A DNA stretch of 64,000 nt from Paenibacillus sp. MBLB1832 (GTDB taxonomy: Bacteria; Bacillota; Bacilli; Paenibacillales; NBRC-103111). Positions within the stretch are counted from its first letter, which is position 1. Each line of letters starts with the position of its first letter. Under the pieces are notes generated by a model. The model was given only the letters and a program-made list of their open reading frames with translations. It did no database searches and was not told the DNA's origin. Below, piece by piece: positions 36,449 to 44,593 of this stretch. A program made the position numbers and the translations under genes. The DNA is taken from positions 2,189,001 through 2,253,000 of the forward strand of contig NZ_CP130319.1 in the NCBI RefSeq assembly GCF_032271945.1. Direction: 5' to 3'.

Positions 36449-36504
36449 CTCATCGACTTGGTACAATGTGAAACATAGACGAGTTGATAGAGAGGGCGAT
36501 GAAT

Positions 36505-38010
36505 ATGTCATTTAAGGTTGCATTTATTGGAGCAGGAAGCATTGGTTTCACACGTGGATTGTTGAGAGATTTACTCGCGGTTCCTGAATTCCACAATATG
36601 GAAGTTGCTTTTACTGACATCAATTCACACAATTTGGATATGGTTACGGAGCTCTGCCAAAGGGACATTCAAGAGAATGGGTTGTCTATTCAAATTCAAT
36701 CCTCAACAGATCGCAGGGTGGCCTTGCAAGGCGCTAAGTATGTTTTGTGCACGATCCGAGTTGGAGGTCTGGAGGCGTTTGCGACCGATGTTGATATTCC
36801 ATTGAAATATGGGGTGGATCAATGCGTCGGTGACACGTTATGCGCAGGCGGAATCATGTACGGACAGCGTGGCATTGCTGAAATGCTGCAGATTTGCGAG
36901 GATATTCGGGAAGTTGCAGCTTCCGATGCCCTGCTCTTGAATTATGCGAATCCGATGGCGATGTTGACCTGGGCATGTAACAAATACGGCGGTGTACGCA
37001 CGATCGGGCTTTGTCACGGCGTTCAGCATGGGCATCATCAAATCGCGGATGTCTATGGGCTGGATAAGAAAGACGTGGACATTATTTGTGCGGGGATTAA
37101 CCATCAAACCTGGTATATCCAAGCAACACATGAAGGTAAGGATTTAACGGCTGGACTTCTGGAAGCGTTCGAAAACCATACCGAATACGCACGTACGGAG
37201 AAAGTACGGATCGATATGCTGCGTCGTTTTGGGTACTACAGCACAGAATCGAATGGGCATCTCAGTGAATACGTGCCATGGTATCGCAAACGCGCTAGTG
37301 AAATTCAAGATTGGATTGACATGGGCTCCTGGATTAATGGGGAAACAGGCGGATACTTGCGTGTATGCACCGAAGGCCGCCGCTGGTTCGAGACAGATTT
37401 CCCGAACTGGATGAGGGATCCTGCATTCGTCTATTCCAGTGAGAAGCGCAGTGAAGAGCATGGCTCCTACATCATTGAGGGGCTTGAAACAGGCCGTATT
37501 TATCGCGGACATTTCAACGTGGTCAACAAAGGTGTCATCTCGAACTTGCCAGACGATGCGATTATTGAGGCGCCAGGCTATGTGGATCGCAACGGAATTT
37601 CTATGCCGCTTGTTGGTGATCTCCCTTTAGGTCCCGCGGCTGTGTGTAATGTCAGCATCTCGGTTCAGCGTTTAGCGGTAGAAGCAGCGGTTCATGGGGA
37701 CGACAAGCTGTTGCGTCAAGCGTTCATGATGGATCCGCTTGTAGGCGCAGTCTGTAATCCGAAGGAAATTTGGCAGATGGTGGATGAAATGCTGGTCGCC
37801 CAAGAAGCGTGGCTGCCACAGTATAGCTCGGCTATTGCAGAAGCAAAGCAGCGTTTGGCCGCAGGCAAGCTCATTCCGACGAGGGATTATGAAGGGGCAG
37901 CTCGAGTGAAGGTGAAATCGGTGGAAGAGATGCAGTTGGATCGCGAAGCGGCGAACAAGAACGCTGGCGAGGCCGACAAAGGAAAAGATCGTGCAGCTAC
38001 AACGGCGTAA
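36505..38010 (+). CDS. Family 4 glycoside hydrolase (alpha-galactosidase or alpha-galacturonidase-like)
   Basis: The 501-residue enzyme uses NAD and a divalent metal in the unusual redox mechanism of GH4. The NAD site is FIGAGSIGFTRGLLRDLL. The metal-binding Cys is in GLCHGVQH and the metal His in GINHQTWY; NYANPMAMLTWA is the conserved substrate region. The melibiase (MelA) group and the alpha-galacturonidase group look similar, and the nearby uronate genes make a galacturonidase worth considering. ATG 36505 lies eight bases after AGAGGG; ATG 36499 is too close. A terminator follows. Confidence 0.88.
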   Translation: MSFKVAFIGAGSIGFTRGLLRDLLAVPEFHNMEVAFTDINSHNLDMVTELCQRDIQENGLSIQIQSSTDRRVALQGAKYVLCTIRVGGLEAFATDVDIPLKYGVDQCVGDTLCAGGIMYGQRGIAEMLQICEDIREVAASDALLLNYANPMAMLTWACNKYGGVRTIGLCHGVQHGHHQIADVYGLDKKDVDIICAGINHQTWYIQATHEGKDLTAGLLEAFENHTEYARTEKVRIDMLRRFGYYSTESNGHLSEYVPWYRKRASEIQDWIDMGSWINGETGGYLRVCTEGRRWFETDFPNWMRDPAFVYSSEKRSEEHGSYIIEGLETGRIYRGHFNVVNKGVISNLPDDAIIEAPGYVDRNGISMPLVGDLPLGPAAVCNVSISVQRLAVEAAVHGDDKLLRQAFMMDPLVGAVCNPKEIWQMVDEMLVAQEAWLPQYSSAIAEAKQRLAAGKLIPTRDYEGAARVKVKSVEEMQLDREAANKNAGEADKGKDRAATTA

Positions 38011-38072
38011 CGTTCATTTGTTTTCAAGTATGTTCATTTAGGTTCTTCTAAGATATAATGATTAGGTAAGTG

Positions 38073-38096
38073 AAGGGCCGCTTGCGGCCCTTTTTT
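38073..38096 (+). terminator. Intrinsic terminator after the GH4 gene
   Basis: The arms AAGGGCCG and CGGCCCTT pair around a four-base loop, followed by a T-run. Confidence 0.88.
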
Positions 38097-38139
38097 GCAT
38101 TCAAATTAACAGTGCTTATAGGGGAAGGGAGTATATCGA

Positions 38140-38457
38140 ATGTCTAATATCGGCGTATGGGAAGCAGCAGAACCAGGTGTAACACGGTGTATATTGAAGG
38201 CTGAAGGTGGCCTTATGATGATGGAGGTCCACTTTGAACCTGGTGCCGTCGGTTATCAGCACAGTCATGTGCATGAGCAAATGTCTTATTGTTTAAAAGG
38301 AAAAATCGAGTTTACTATCGATGGCGTTGTGACCGTGATTGAGCAAGGTCAAACGATTTACATACCGAGCGGAGCTAGACATGGCGTTACCGCATTGGAG
38401 GATTCTGCCTTGCTAGACGTCTTTACGCCAATTCGTGAGGATCTTGTTAAACGCTAG
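38140..38457 (+). CDS. kdgF: KdgF-like cupin protein
   Basis: This 105-residue single cupin has the metal motif EPGAVGYQHSHVHEQMSY (two His, Gln, and a later His in GARHGV) and the typical end LLDVFTPIREDL. KdgF accelerates conversion of 4,5-unsaturated uronates to the linear keto form that KduI uses. The whole sequence reads as this family, and the nearby kduI and kduD support it. It has its own ribosome site (GGGGAAGGGAG) and lies downstream of a terminator, so it is expressed separately. It converges closely with the LysE-type gene. Confidence 0.7.
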   Translation: MSNIGVWEAAEPGVTRCILKAEGGLMMMEVHFEPGAVGYQHSHVHEQMSYCLKGKIEFTIDGVVTVIEQGQTIYIPSGARHGVTALEDSALLDVFTPIREDLVKR

Positions 38458-38463
38458 TTTCTT

Positions 38464-39096
38464 CTACGTATAGAGGAGATGAATAGCCATCTGAATGGCA
38501 ACAACCCAGATAATCACGGCTGAGATTTTATTTAATTTGCTCATGAGCGTACCCTTACCATTTCGAGAAGCTACGAAGCGGCCAGCTAGGGCTAGAGTGA
38601 AGAACCAAATCCAAGAGACGAGAATGATACTGATCGTGAACGCCCACTTCTCTCCGCCAGCATATTGAATGGAGTTGGTTCCAATAACACCGACCGTATC
38701 GATAATGGCGTGAGGATTCAATAATGAGACAGAGGCTGCGAACAGCATTTGCTTCTTGGGACTGATTTTCTCTTGAACCTGATGGCTTTCGGGCTGTGAT
38801 TGACTTCTCCACAACATCCACCCGATGTAGAGAAGGAAGAAGAATCCCAGCGCATAGAGTACAGTTTGCAGCCAATCGAATGTGAGTATCATGAGCGAAA
38901 CGCCGCATACGGCAGCGCTAATGAGGATCGTATCACATACCGCAGCAGTGAGAATGACAGGAAGTGCGCCAAAGTAAGTACGATGGCTGGCTCCTTGATT
39001 GAATACAAATACATTTTGCACGCCTAACGGCAGGATAAGTCCGAAGCCGAGCAGACAGGCATGTACAACCGTGCTGAACAATGTGATCGCTCCCAT
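38464..39096 (-). CDS. LysE/ArgO-family amino acid exporter
   Basis: The 210-residue protein has five or six membrane segments and the LysE start GFGLILPLGVQNVFVFNQGA, followed by the Asp-containing AAVCDTILISAAVCGV. Members export basic or other amino acids. It converges with the KdgF-like gene, with six bases between stops, and has no clear link to the sugar genes. No strong ribosome site is visible before the ATG at 39096, so the exact start is uncertain. Confidence 0.88.
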   Translation of the reverse strand: MGAITLFSTVVHACLLGFGLILPLGVQNVFVFNQGASHRTYFGALPVILTAAVCDTILISAAVCGVSLMILTFDWLQTVLYALGFFFLLYIGWMLWRSQSQPESHQVQEKISPKKQMLFAASVSLLNPHAIIDTVGVIGTNSIQYAGGEKWAFTISIILVSWIWFFTLALAGRFVASRNGKGTLMSKLNKISAVIIWVVAIQMAIHLLYT

Positions 39097-39194
39097 CTAG
39101 ATGTCTATCTATCATAATTCTTGTAACCATAAAGGATTATAAGTCATTCGACTTGAAATAGGTATAGAAATTCAACCTGGGGAGGATGTTTCCG

Positions 39195-39521
39195 TTGACG
39201 AACAGTGGTAAATTCGCGTGGACGTGGACGATTCGCGAAGAAGATTTAGAAGAATATGTAAGCATGCACTTGGCACCGTGGCCAGAAATTTTGGAAGAGC
39301 ACACTAAAGCGGGCATTCGGGATTATTCCATTTTTCAAAATGGGAATCAATTCTTCTATTGTTTCCTCTGTGATGATTTGGACGCAGCATTCGCTTACTT
39401 GGCTGAAAGTGAAGCTTGCAACCGCTGGAACGCAATTACTTCTAAGATGGTCGTAGGTTCCTTCGATTTTCGAGAAGCGGTACCGATTCAACCGATGCGT
39501 GAAGTTTTTTATCTCAAATAA
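39195..39521 (+). CDS. L-rhamnose mutarotase-like protein
   Basis: The 108-residue protein matches the RhaM/DUF718 family: WTIREEDLEEYVSMHLAPWP, then EILEEHTKAGIRDYSIF and the closing half with aromatic residues. RhaM interconverts anomers of L-rhamnose. TTG 39195 is preferred because GGGGAGG lies ten bases upstream; the ATG at 39186 almost touches that site. Rhamnose is a constituent of pectin, so its nearness to kdu and kdgF may be meaningful, though no other rhamnose gene is seen. Confidence 0.78.
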   Translation: MTNSGKFAWTWTIREEDLEEYVSMHLAPWPEILEEHTKAGIRDYSIFQNGNQFFYCFLCDDLDAAFAYLAESEACNRWNAITSKMVVGSFDFREAVPIQPMREVFYLK

Positions 39522-39535
39522 TAAAATAGTAGATG

Positions 39536-39567
39536 AGGATGGCTAGCGAAATGCTAGTCATCTTTTT
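39536..39567 (+). terminator. Intrinsic terminator after the mutarotase-like gene
   Basis: The arms GATGGCTAGC and GCTAGTCATC pair with one G-T and are followed by five T. Confidence 0.8.
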
Positions 39568-39581
39568 GCGTTTTCACGCAA

Positions 39582-39597
39582 TTGCCACAGTTGGCAA
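39582..39597. repeat. Short perfect dyad
   Basis: TTGCCA and TGGCAA flank CAGT, 97 bases before the prenyltransferase start. It may be an operator; there is no T-run. Confidence 0.3.
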
Positions 39598-39693
39598 CAG
39601 GTGGTTGAGAGGGAAACCAAACCTACTTGAGAATCTAGTAAGATTGGGATAGTATGAGGGACATAGCGAGTTTTATCGAAAGGATTGAGAGAA

Positions 39694-40614
39694 ATGAATA
39701 ACCTATCATTGTTCCTGAAAGCATCCCGGTTTCGGGTTATTCCCGTCATGGTCATTCCCGTTGTGCTAGGTGGATTAGGAGCTATTGTATGGAACGATAC
39801 GTTTCATCCGTATTTATTTGTTTTAACGTTTATCGGTTCAATTGCTGCGCATTTATTCTCCAATATGATTAATGATTTGTGGGACTTTCGTAATGGTATC
39901 GACACAGCAGCCAAGGAGACAGCATCTGCAATCTCAACAAACTCGGGCTTTTTGGCGAATGGAACGATAACGTTACGTTTATTTAGCTTTGTGACGTGGG
40001 CCATATTCGCTCTTGCTCTTGTTTGCGGGCTTATTTTAAGTCTTACCAGCGGCTGGCTCGTGCTTTTATTTGGCGGGTTAGGTGGATTGATCGCGTATTT
40101 CTATGTAGCGCCGCCTATTAAATTTGGTTACCGCGGTAAAGGCTATAGTGAAATTGCCATTCTCTTATCTTTTGGTATTTTGCCTACGTTAGGTAGTTAT
40201 TATGTTCAAACGATGCAGGTCGATTACCGTCCACTTCTCTTATCACTACCGATCGGCTTATTTACGACTTTGATTTTATTTAATCATCATTTTCTTCATT
40301 GGCAAGCAGATCGCACCGCAGGTAAACGAACCCTAGTTGTTGTCTGGGGCGAAAAAAGAGCATTGCTCTTTTCCAAATCCTTATGTGCACTTTCGTATAT
40401 CGTACTTATTACTTGTGTGCTCGTTGGCGTATTCCCTTATTATACACTGATCGCTTTGCTAACAGCCGTGCCTTTGATCAAGGTGTATCGGAATTTGAAG
40501 TCAGAGAATCCATCTCCTGCCTATCTTCCTTTGATGGGAGCGTCATTAAAGGCTACGACCAGAAGCGGCCTGATTATGATGCTGGCGTTGGTTGTACAAG
40601 CTATTCTTAACTAA
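39694..40614 (+). CDS. UbiA-family prenyltransferase (MenA-like)
   Basis: The 306-residue protein has about eight membrane helices and the two Asp-rich prenyl-diphosphate sites of the UbiA superfamily: NMINDLWDFRNGID and HHFLHWQADRTAGKRTL. The second resembles the region in MenA, which attaches a prenyl chain to dihydroxynaphthoate for menaquinone. Without the other men genes nearby, the acceptor cannot be named. ATG 39694 has AAAGGA nine bases upstream; the TTG at 39685 lies directly after that site. Confidence 0.85.
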   Translation: MNNLSLFLKASRFRVIPVMVIPVVLGGLGAIVWNDTFHPYLFVLTFIGSIAAHLFSNMINDLWDFRNGIDTAAKETASAISTNSGFLANGTITLRLFSFVTWAIFALALVCGLILSLTSGWLVLLFGGLGGLIAYFYVAPPIKFGYRGKGYSEIAILLSFGILPTLGSYYVQTMQVDYRPLLLSLPIGLFTTLILFNHHFLHWQADRTAGKRTLVVVWGEKRALLFSKSLCALSYIVLITCVLVGVFPYYTLIALLTAVPLIKVYRNLKSENPSPAYLPLMGASLKATTRSGLIMMLALVVQAILN

Positions 40615-40647
40615 CAAACAAACTAACAACAAAGCGAGGGCTAATCG

Positions 40648-41376
40648 ATGAGCAGACAATTTACGATGGGTGATTTTCATACAATTTTATCAGAAGGCGA
40701 AGTTTGGAAAATCGGGGGATTCCCGATGCCTGACGGATCGTTCTGGGAGTTTAGAGAGCCTAACGCAACGATTATTGTGCGTAATGGCATTCTGTATGCA
40801 CGCGCGCCGTTAAGCCGCAAGAACGATTATGTGCAATTTCTAGATAATGCGAAGCATATGTACTATTCAGCGAAGGAAGTTGACGTTCCCGAGGAAGGTG
40901 AAATTTCATTCGAGCTACAAATCCGGGCGCGCACGCAAAATACAGAGCCGAATGATCTCTACGATGGTTTCGTTTCGTTGAACCTGCTTGACTTCACGAC
41001 AGGGGCAGCGCTTGATTTCTTCGCAGGCAATGATAAATATGCAAGTGTGTATGCGGTTCTGCCATTCCCGGGCGTTAAAGTACCAGAGACAGATAAAACG
41101 CGTTTCTTCTGTATTTTCAAAGAGGAAACGAATTTCCAGCCGCGTGAATTCAACACATACAAAATTACGTATGACCGTGGAAATGATGAAGTCATTTTCT
41201 ATGTAAACGGTCAGGAAGTTAGACGTGAACAACATGTGCCGATCAAATTCAATCGATTCACCGTAGCCCTTGGTTTAATGACGGAGAAAGATTTGTCGCC
41301 GCAAGGGAGCACGTCCCTGCATGGACAGACCATTATTGGTGAATGGTCGCCAATTACGGTAACTGTAACCGAATAA
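40648..41376 (+). CDS. Conserved protein of unknown function, lectin-like beta fold possible
   Basis: The 242-residue protein has no signal peptide and is dominated by alternating hydrophobic and polar residues, with stretches such as YKITYDRGNDEVIFYVNGQ that read like the strand pairs of a concanavalin-like beta sandwich. From memory it resembles a domain of unknown function found in actinobacteria and Bacilli, but I cannot name it with confidence. A GCGAGGG ribosome site precedes the ATG. It lies 33 bases after the prenyltransferase gene and ends at a terminator. Confidence 0.65.
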   Translation: MSRQFTMGDFHTILSEGEVWKIGGFPMPDGSFWEFREPNATIIVRNGILYARAPLSRKNDYVQFLDNAKHMYYSAKEVDVPEEGEISFELQIRARTQNTEPNDLYDGFVSLNLLDFTTGAALDFFAGNDKYASVYAVLPFPGVKVPETDKTRFFCIFKEETNFQPREFNTYKITYDRGNDEVIFYVNGQEVRREQHVPIKFNRFTVALGLMTEKDLSPQGSTSLHGQTIIGEWSPITVTVTE

Positions 41377-41390
41377 GCTGGACCTAGCGA

Positions 41391-41426
41391 GGAGCCGACT
41401 TCAGGGATGAAGTCGAGCTCTTTTTT
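41391..41426 (+). terminator. Intrinsic terminator
   Basis: A stem of about 12 base pairs with one bulge (41392-41403 with 41408-41420) is followed by TTTTTT. Confidence 0.8.
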
Positions 41427-41502
41427 GTGCACGCACCTGCCCATGGGTGAATACACTGGAGTACTTGACAGGTAATTTAGGCAGTTCAGGAGGCGTTAAG
41501 TT

Positions 41503-41643
41503 ATGTTGAGTGTGGAGGATGCAAACAAGATCATTGCATTTTTGTCGGCAGCTTACTTCGCTACCGATGATGGGGAAGCTAGAAAAGAGTTCAATCGACT
41601 TGCAAACGAATTGCGTAAAGCATCAGGTCAGCCAGCTGAGTAA
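41503..41643 (+). CDS. Very small protein of unknown function
   Basis: This is a 46-residue frame: MLSVEDANKIIAFLSAAYFA at the start and a charged second half ending SGQPAE. CAGGAGGCG lies about nine bases before the ATG, one of the better ribosome sites in the region. The composition is helical and amphipathic. No family is recognised. It lies between a terminator and another very small gene. Confidence 0.5.
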   Translation: MLSVEDANKIIAFLSAAYFATDDGEARKEFNRLANELRKASGQPAE

Positions 41644-41690
41644 GCCTGGGGCTTGAAACCTTGAAACCTAAAGAAACGAGGGCGGCTTCG

Positions 41691-41768
41691 ATGCCAATTC
41701 AACAGTTACGTTTATGTATTCTTGTTCTATACGTGTTGCTAGTTCTTTTTCTAGCCTTATTCATGTAA
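41691..41768 (+). CDS. Tiny single-helix membrane peptide
   Basis: This 25-residue frame is MPIQQ followed by a strongly hydrophobic helix rich in Leu, Val and Phe. A GAGGG sequence lies eight bases before the ATG. Its stop codon is the first part of the following terminator hairpin. Such peptides exist as sporulation membrane proteins in Bacilli, but this is only suggestive. Confidence 0.35.
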   Translation: MPIQQLRLCILVLYVLLVLFLALFM

Positions 41769-41807
41769 AAAACAGCCGTATGCGAGTTCATCGCAGCGGC
41801 TGTTTTT
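41768..41807. terminator. Bidirectional terminator before DUF1657 gene
   Basis: The arms AAAAACAGCCG and CGGCTGTTTTT pair perfectly. It can end transcription from both directions between the convergent small genes. Confidence 0.85.
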
Positions 41808-41811
41808 ATGT

Positions 41812-42018
41812 CTAGAATCCTTTGTACTGCGGCTCTTCACTTTCTAATTGCTGCACACGAGAAGAGACTTGATCCACAATTTGCTGCGTGGATTGTGCTG
41901 CTGACTCATACAGCTGCTTCGCTTCTTGATTTTGCGTGCTTAGCGCGAAGGATTCTAAGCTGGCTTGGGCGCTTTTTAAAGAAGCTAGGGTGGTTTTCAC
42001 TTGTGTGGCAACTGTCAT
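41812..42018 (-). CDS. DUF1657 domain protein
   Basis: The 68-residue protein is a single DUF1657 helical hairpin: VKTTLASLKSAQASLESFAL, then QEAKQLYESAAQSTQQIVDQ. DUF1657 proteins are found with SpoVA proteins in spore formers and are part of the spoVA2mob-type operons. Here it is on the strand opposite the other spore genes, divergent from the DUF421-DUF1657 gene. AGGAG lies upstream of the ATG. CATATTA on the minus strand at 42096-42090 resembles a sigma-G -10 element. Confidence 0.85.
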   Translation of the reverse strand: MTVATQVKTTLASLKSAQASLESFALSTQNQEAKQLYESAAQSTQQIVDQVSSRVQQLESEEPQYKGF

Positions 42019-42145
42019 GGGACTTGCACTCCTTTAATCGCTGTGATGGGATGAGAACAGTTCGTCCTTGCTCTCTGGTTTGCGGTTGTTAATATGCCCG
42101 CGTTTTCAGCGAATCAATATAACAATTAAATCCAATTGAGATCAA

Positions 42146-42175
42146 TGATAGTTCGCCCAGAAATGGCACATAATG
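42146..42175 (+). promoter_or_regulatory. Possible sigma-G promoter of the spoVA-like operon
   Basis: TGATAG (42146-42151) and CATAATG (42169-42175) are separated by 17 bases and partly match the sigma-G elements TGAATA and CATACTA. The site is 35 bases before the start of the operon. It is a pattern match only. Confidence 0.35.
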
Positions 42176-42210
42176 AACGTAATGAGGGATTGTTGAGAAG
42201 GGGGAACGAG

Positions 42211-43071
42211 ATGTCAGATTGGTTACATATTGCGGTAAGAGCGTTATCCACCTTAGTGTTTTTATTTGTTCTGACACGGATTCTAGGCAAAAAGCAAATA
42301 TCCCAGCTTACTTTCTTTGAATATGTGATCGGGATTACGTTAGGGGATTTGGCGGGGAACATTTCTACCGATGTTGAATCGAATTACTGGCATGGTATCA
42401 TTGCGATTCTGGTTTGGGTGCTTGTTCCTTTTATCTTGGAGACCCTAACCCTGAAAAGCAAAACGTTACGCATTTGGTTTGAAGGAAGAGGCCGAGTTTT
42501 AATTAAAGATGGAAAGATATTGGAAGACAATTTAAAGAAAGAACGGTATACCGGCGACGAGTTGTTGGAACAGCTCCGAACGAAAAGCATTTTTCGTGTG
42601 GCTGATGTCGAATTTGCGATGCTGGAATCCAGTGGAGATTTAAGTGTACTGCTGAAAAGCGAACTGCAGCCGCTGACGCCCAAGCACTTGGGCATGAAGC
42701 TTGTCACGGAGAAGCCAACACAAGCTGTAATGATGGATGGCGTGATCCAAAATGAACCATTAGCCGCGGCTGGCAGAGGTCAAGGCTGGCTGTTAAACGA
42801 GTTAGAGAAGCTGGGCGTCATCAAGGAAAATGTGTTCCTCGGGCAAGTCGACACACATGGCGAGCTCACGGTTGATTTGTATGACGACAAGCTTCAAGTC
42901 CCGCAACCGACGGAGCGGCCTGCGTTGCTGGCCATGCTGAAGAAATGTGAAGCTGATTTGGAACTGTACTCGTTAACAACGCAGGATAAGGAAGCTAAAC
43001 AAATGTATGAAACAAGTTCCGAACAGCTAACCAAGGTGATTCAACAAATTGGAGTGCTTTTGAAAATGTAG
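42211..43071 (+). CDS. DUF421 (YetF-type) membrane protein fused to DUF1657
   Basis: The 286-residue protein has three N-terminal membrane helices with LTRILGKKQISQLTFFEYVI, the signature of DUF421, then a soluble part (about 85-230). It ends with a DUF1657-like helical segment (about 235-286: LAMLKKCEADLELYSLTTQD, AKQMYETSSEQLTKVIQQ). This last part is very similar in text to the separate DUF1657 protein at 41812. The ATG at 42211 has AAGGGGGAACG upstream; an earlier TTG frame start is rejected. It probably acts in the spore inner membrane together with the SpoVA proteins that follow. Confidence 0.88.
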   Translation: MSDWLHIAVRALSTLVFLFVLTRILGKKQISQLTFFEYVIGITLGDLAGNISTDVESNYWHGIIAILVWVLVPFILETLTLKSKTLRIWFEGRGRVLIKDGKILEDNLKKERYTGDELLEQLRTKSIFRVADVEFAMLESSGDLSVLLKSELQPLTPKHLGMKLVTEKPTQAVMMDGVIQNEPLAAAGRGQGWLLNELEKLGVIKENVFLGQVDTHGELTVDLYDDKLQVPQPTERPALLAMLKKCEADLELYSLTTQDKEAKQMYETSSEQLTKVIQQIGVLLKM

Positions 43072-43095
43072 CCTCGGAAGGAATTGGTGTAAGAT

Positions 43096-43569
43096 ATGGC
43101 TAACAACAAGAAAAAAAATATGACCATGACGCAGGAAGAGTATCAAAAGCTAGCCAAAAAGCAAGAACCGAAGCGGCCTGTGGTTAAAAATTGCTGTCGC
43201 GCCTTTCTGGTTGGCGGGACGATTTGTCTCATTGGTGAATGCTTTATGCAAATGTTCATTAAATGGTTCGGATTCACTGAAAAAACGGCTGGGAATCCTA
43301 CCGTTGCTTGTATGATCATCATCTCGGTCATCCTCACCAGCTTTGGTATCTATGACAAAATTGCTCAATGGGCAGGCGCTGGAAGCTCGGTTCCCGTCAC
43401 GGGGTTTGCCAATTCGCTCTGTTCCGCGGCGATCGAGCATCGCTCAGAAGGTTTAGTGCTGGGCGTCGGCGGCAATATGTTCAAATTAGCGGGGTCTGTC
43501 ATCGTATTCGGTACGGTAGCAGCGTTTTTCGTTGGAATTGCCCATCTGATCTTCATGAACGGGAGCTGA
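43096..43569 (+). CDS. spoVAC: Stage V sporulation protein AC
   Basis: The 157-residue membrane protein has a basic soluble start, then about four helices with FLVGGTICLIGECFMQMF and WAGAGSSVPVTGFANSLCSA, the family core. SpoVAC is the mechanosensitive channel part of the complex that moves Ca-dipicolinate into the forespore and out during germination. It stands first in a SpoVAC-SpoVAD-SpoVAEb unit, with SpoVAD four bases after its stop. Confidence 0.94.
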   Translation: MANNKKKNMTMTQEEYQKLAKKQEPKRPVVKNCCRAFLVGGTICLIGECFMQMFIKWFGFTEKTAGNPTVACMIIISVILTSFGIYDKIAQWAGAGSSVPVTGFANSLCSAAIEHRSEGLVLGVGGNMFKLAGSVIVFGTVAAFFVGIAHLIFMNGS

Positions 43570-43573
43570 TGCG

Positions 43574-44593
43574 ATGTTAAAGGGTCATCAAAGTTGGCTG
43601 TTTAAGAATCGACCTGTCATTTTATCTACGGGAACTGTGGTAGGTCCAGATGAAGGGAAAGGGCCACTCGCTGCGGATTTCGATATCGTCCATGATGATT
43701 TGACCGTTGGGCAGAAGTCGTGGGAAAAAGCAGAGAAGGCACTGCTGGAAGAAGCAGCGCAGCGCGCCTTGGCGAAGGCAGGCCTGACGGATGGTCAGAT
43801 TCAGTTCTATGTGGGCGGCGACCTCATGAACCAGATCATCTCCAACACCTTCGCGGTACGCACCTTAAATATGCCGTATATCGGCATATTCGGTGCGTGC
43901 TCCACGTCGATGGAAGGTCTTGCGCTTGCCGCGCAGCTGATGGATTCTGGAGCCGCCAACTATGTGATGGCGGGTACCTGCAGCCACAATTGCACGGCGG
44001 AGAAGCAGTTCCGTTATCCGACGGAATACGGTTCGCAGAAGCCGCCGACAGCGCAGTACACGGTCACGGGCGCTGGCGTCGCCGTGCTCGGGAAGAGCGG
44101 TGACGGTCCCGTGGTCACCGCGGCAACCATAGGGCGGATCGTGGACATGGGCATTACCGATCCGTTCAATATGGGCGCAGCGATGGCGCCGGCTGCGGTC
44201 GATACGATCCAAACACATTGCCGCGAGTTGGAACGCGATCCATCGTATTACGATCTGATCGTGACTGGGGATCTCGCAGCCGTCGGGACAAGCATTGCGC
44301 GCGAACTTTTCGAGAAGCATCATTTCCCGATTGAGCAAACTACCTACTCCGATTGCGGGCTCATGATCTTCGATCGGGAAACGCAAACGGTCCAAGCTGG
44401 CGGCAGCGGCTGCGGCTGTTCAGCCACGGTGACCTACGGTCATCTGCTGAAGCGAATCGCTGCGGGGGAATTGAAGCGAATCCTTGTTGTCGCGACGGGC
44501 GCCTTGTTATCACCTTTATCGTTTCAGCAAGGAGAAAGCATTCCCTGTATCGCGCACGCGGTTGCCATAGAGTCTGGAGGGGTGTACGTATGA
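43574..44593 (+). CDS. spoVAD: Stage V sporulation protein AD
   Basis: The 339-residue protein has a thiolase-like fold and binds dipicolinic acid on the spore inner membrane. Marks are GHQSWLFKNRPVILSTGTVV at the start, the core FGACSTSMEGLALAAQLMD with the Cys of the thiolase fold, TGAGVAVLGKSG, and GSGCGCSATVTYG. The length fits the family. Its stop overlaps the start of spoVAE by four bases (ATGA). The middle part is noticeably richer in G and C than its neighbours. Confidence 0.95.
   Translation: MLKGHQSWLFKNRPVILSTGTVVGPDEGKGPLAADFDIVHDDLTVGQKSWEKAEKALLEEAAQRALAKAGLTDGQIQFYVGGDLMNQIISNTFAVRTLNMPYIGIFGACSTSMEGLALAAQLMDSGAANYVMAGTCSHNCTAEKQFRYPTEYGSQKPPTAQYTVTGAGVAVLGKSGDGPVVTAATIGRIVDMGITDPFNMGAAMAPAAVDTIQTHCRELERDPSYYDLIVTGDLAAVGTSIARELFEKHHFPIEQTTYSDCGLMIFDRETQTVQAGGSGCGCSATVTYGHLLKRIAAGELKRILVVATGALLSPLSFQQGESIPCIAHAVAIESGGVYV

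Noticed and set aside
38011-38072. TATAAT at 38054-38059 as a promoter
   Set aside because: No matching -35 element at the right distance, and a terminator follows almost at once.
44353-44589. Long N-terminal extension of spoVAE
   Set aside because: It lies inside spoVAD in another frame; the ATGA overlap at 44590 and family length give the true start.
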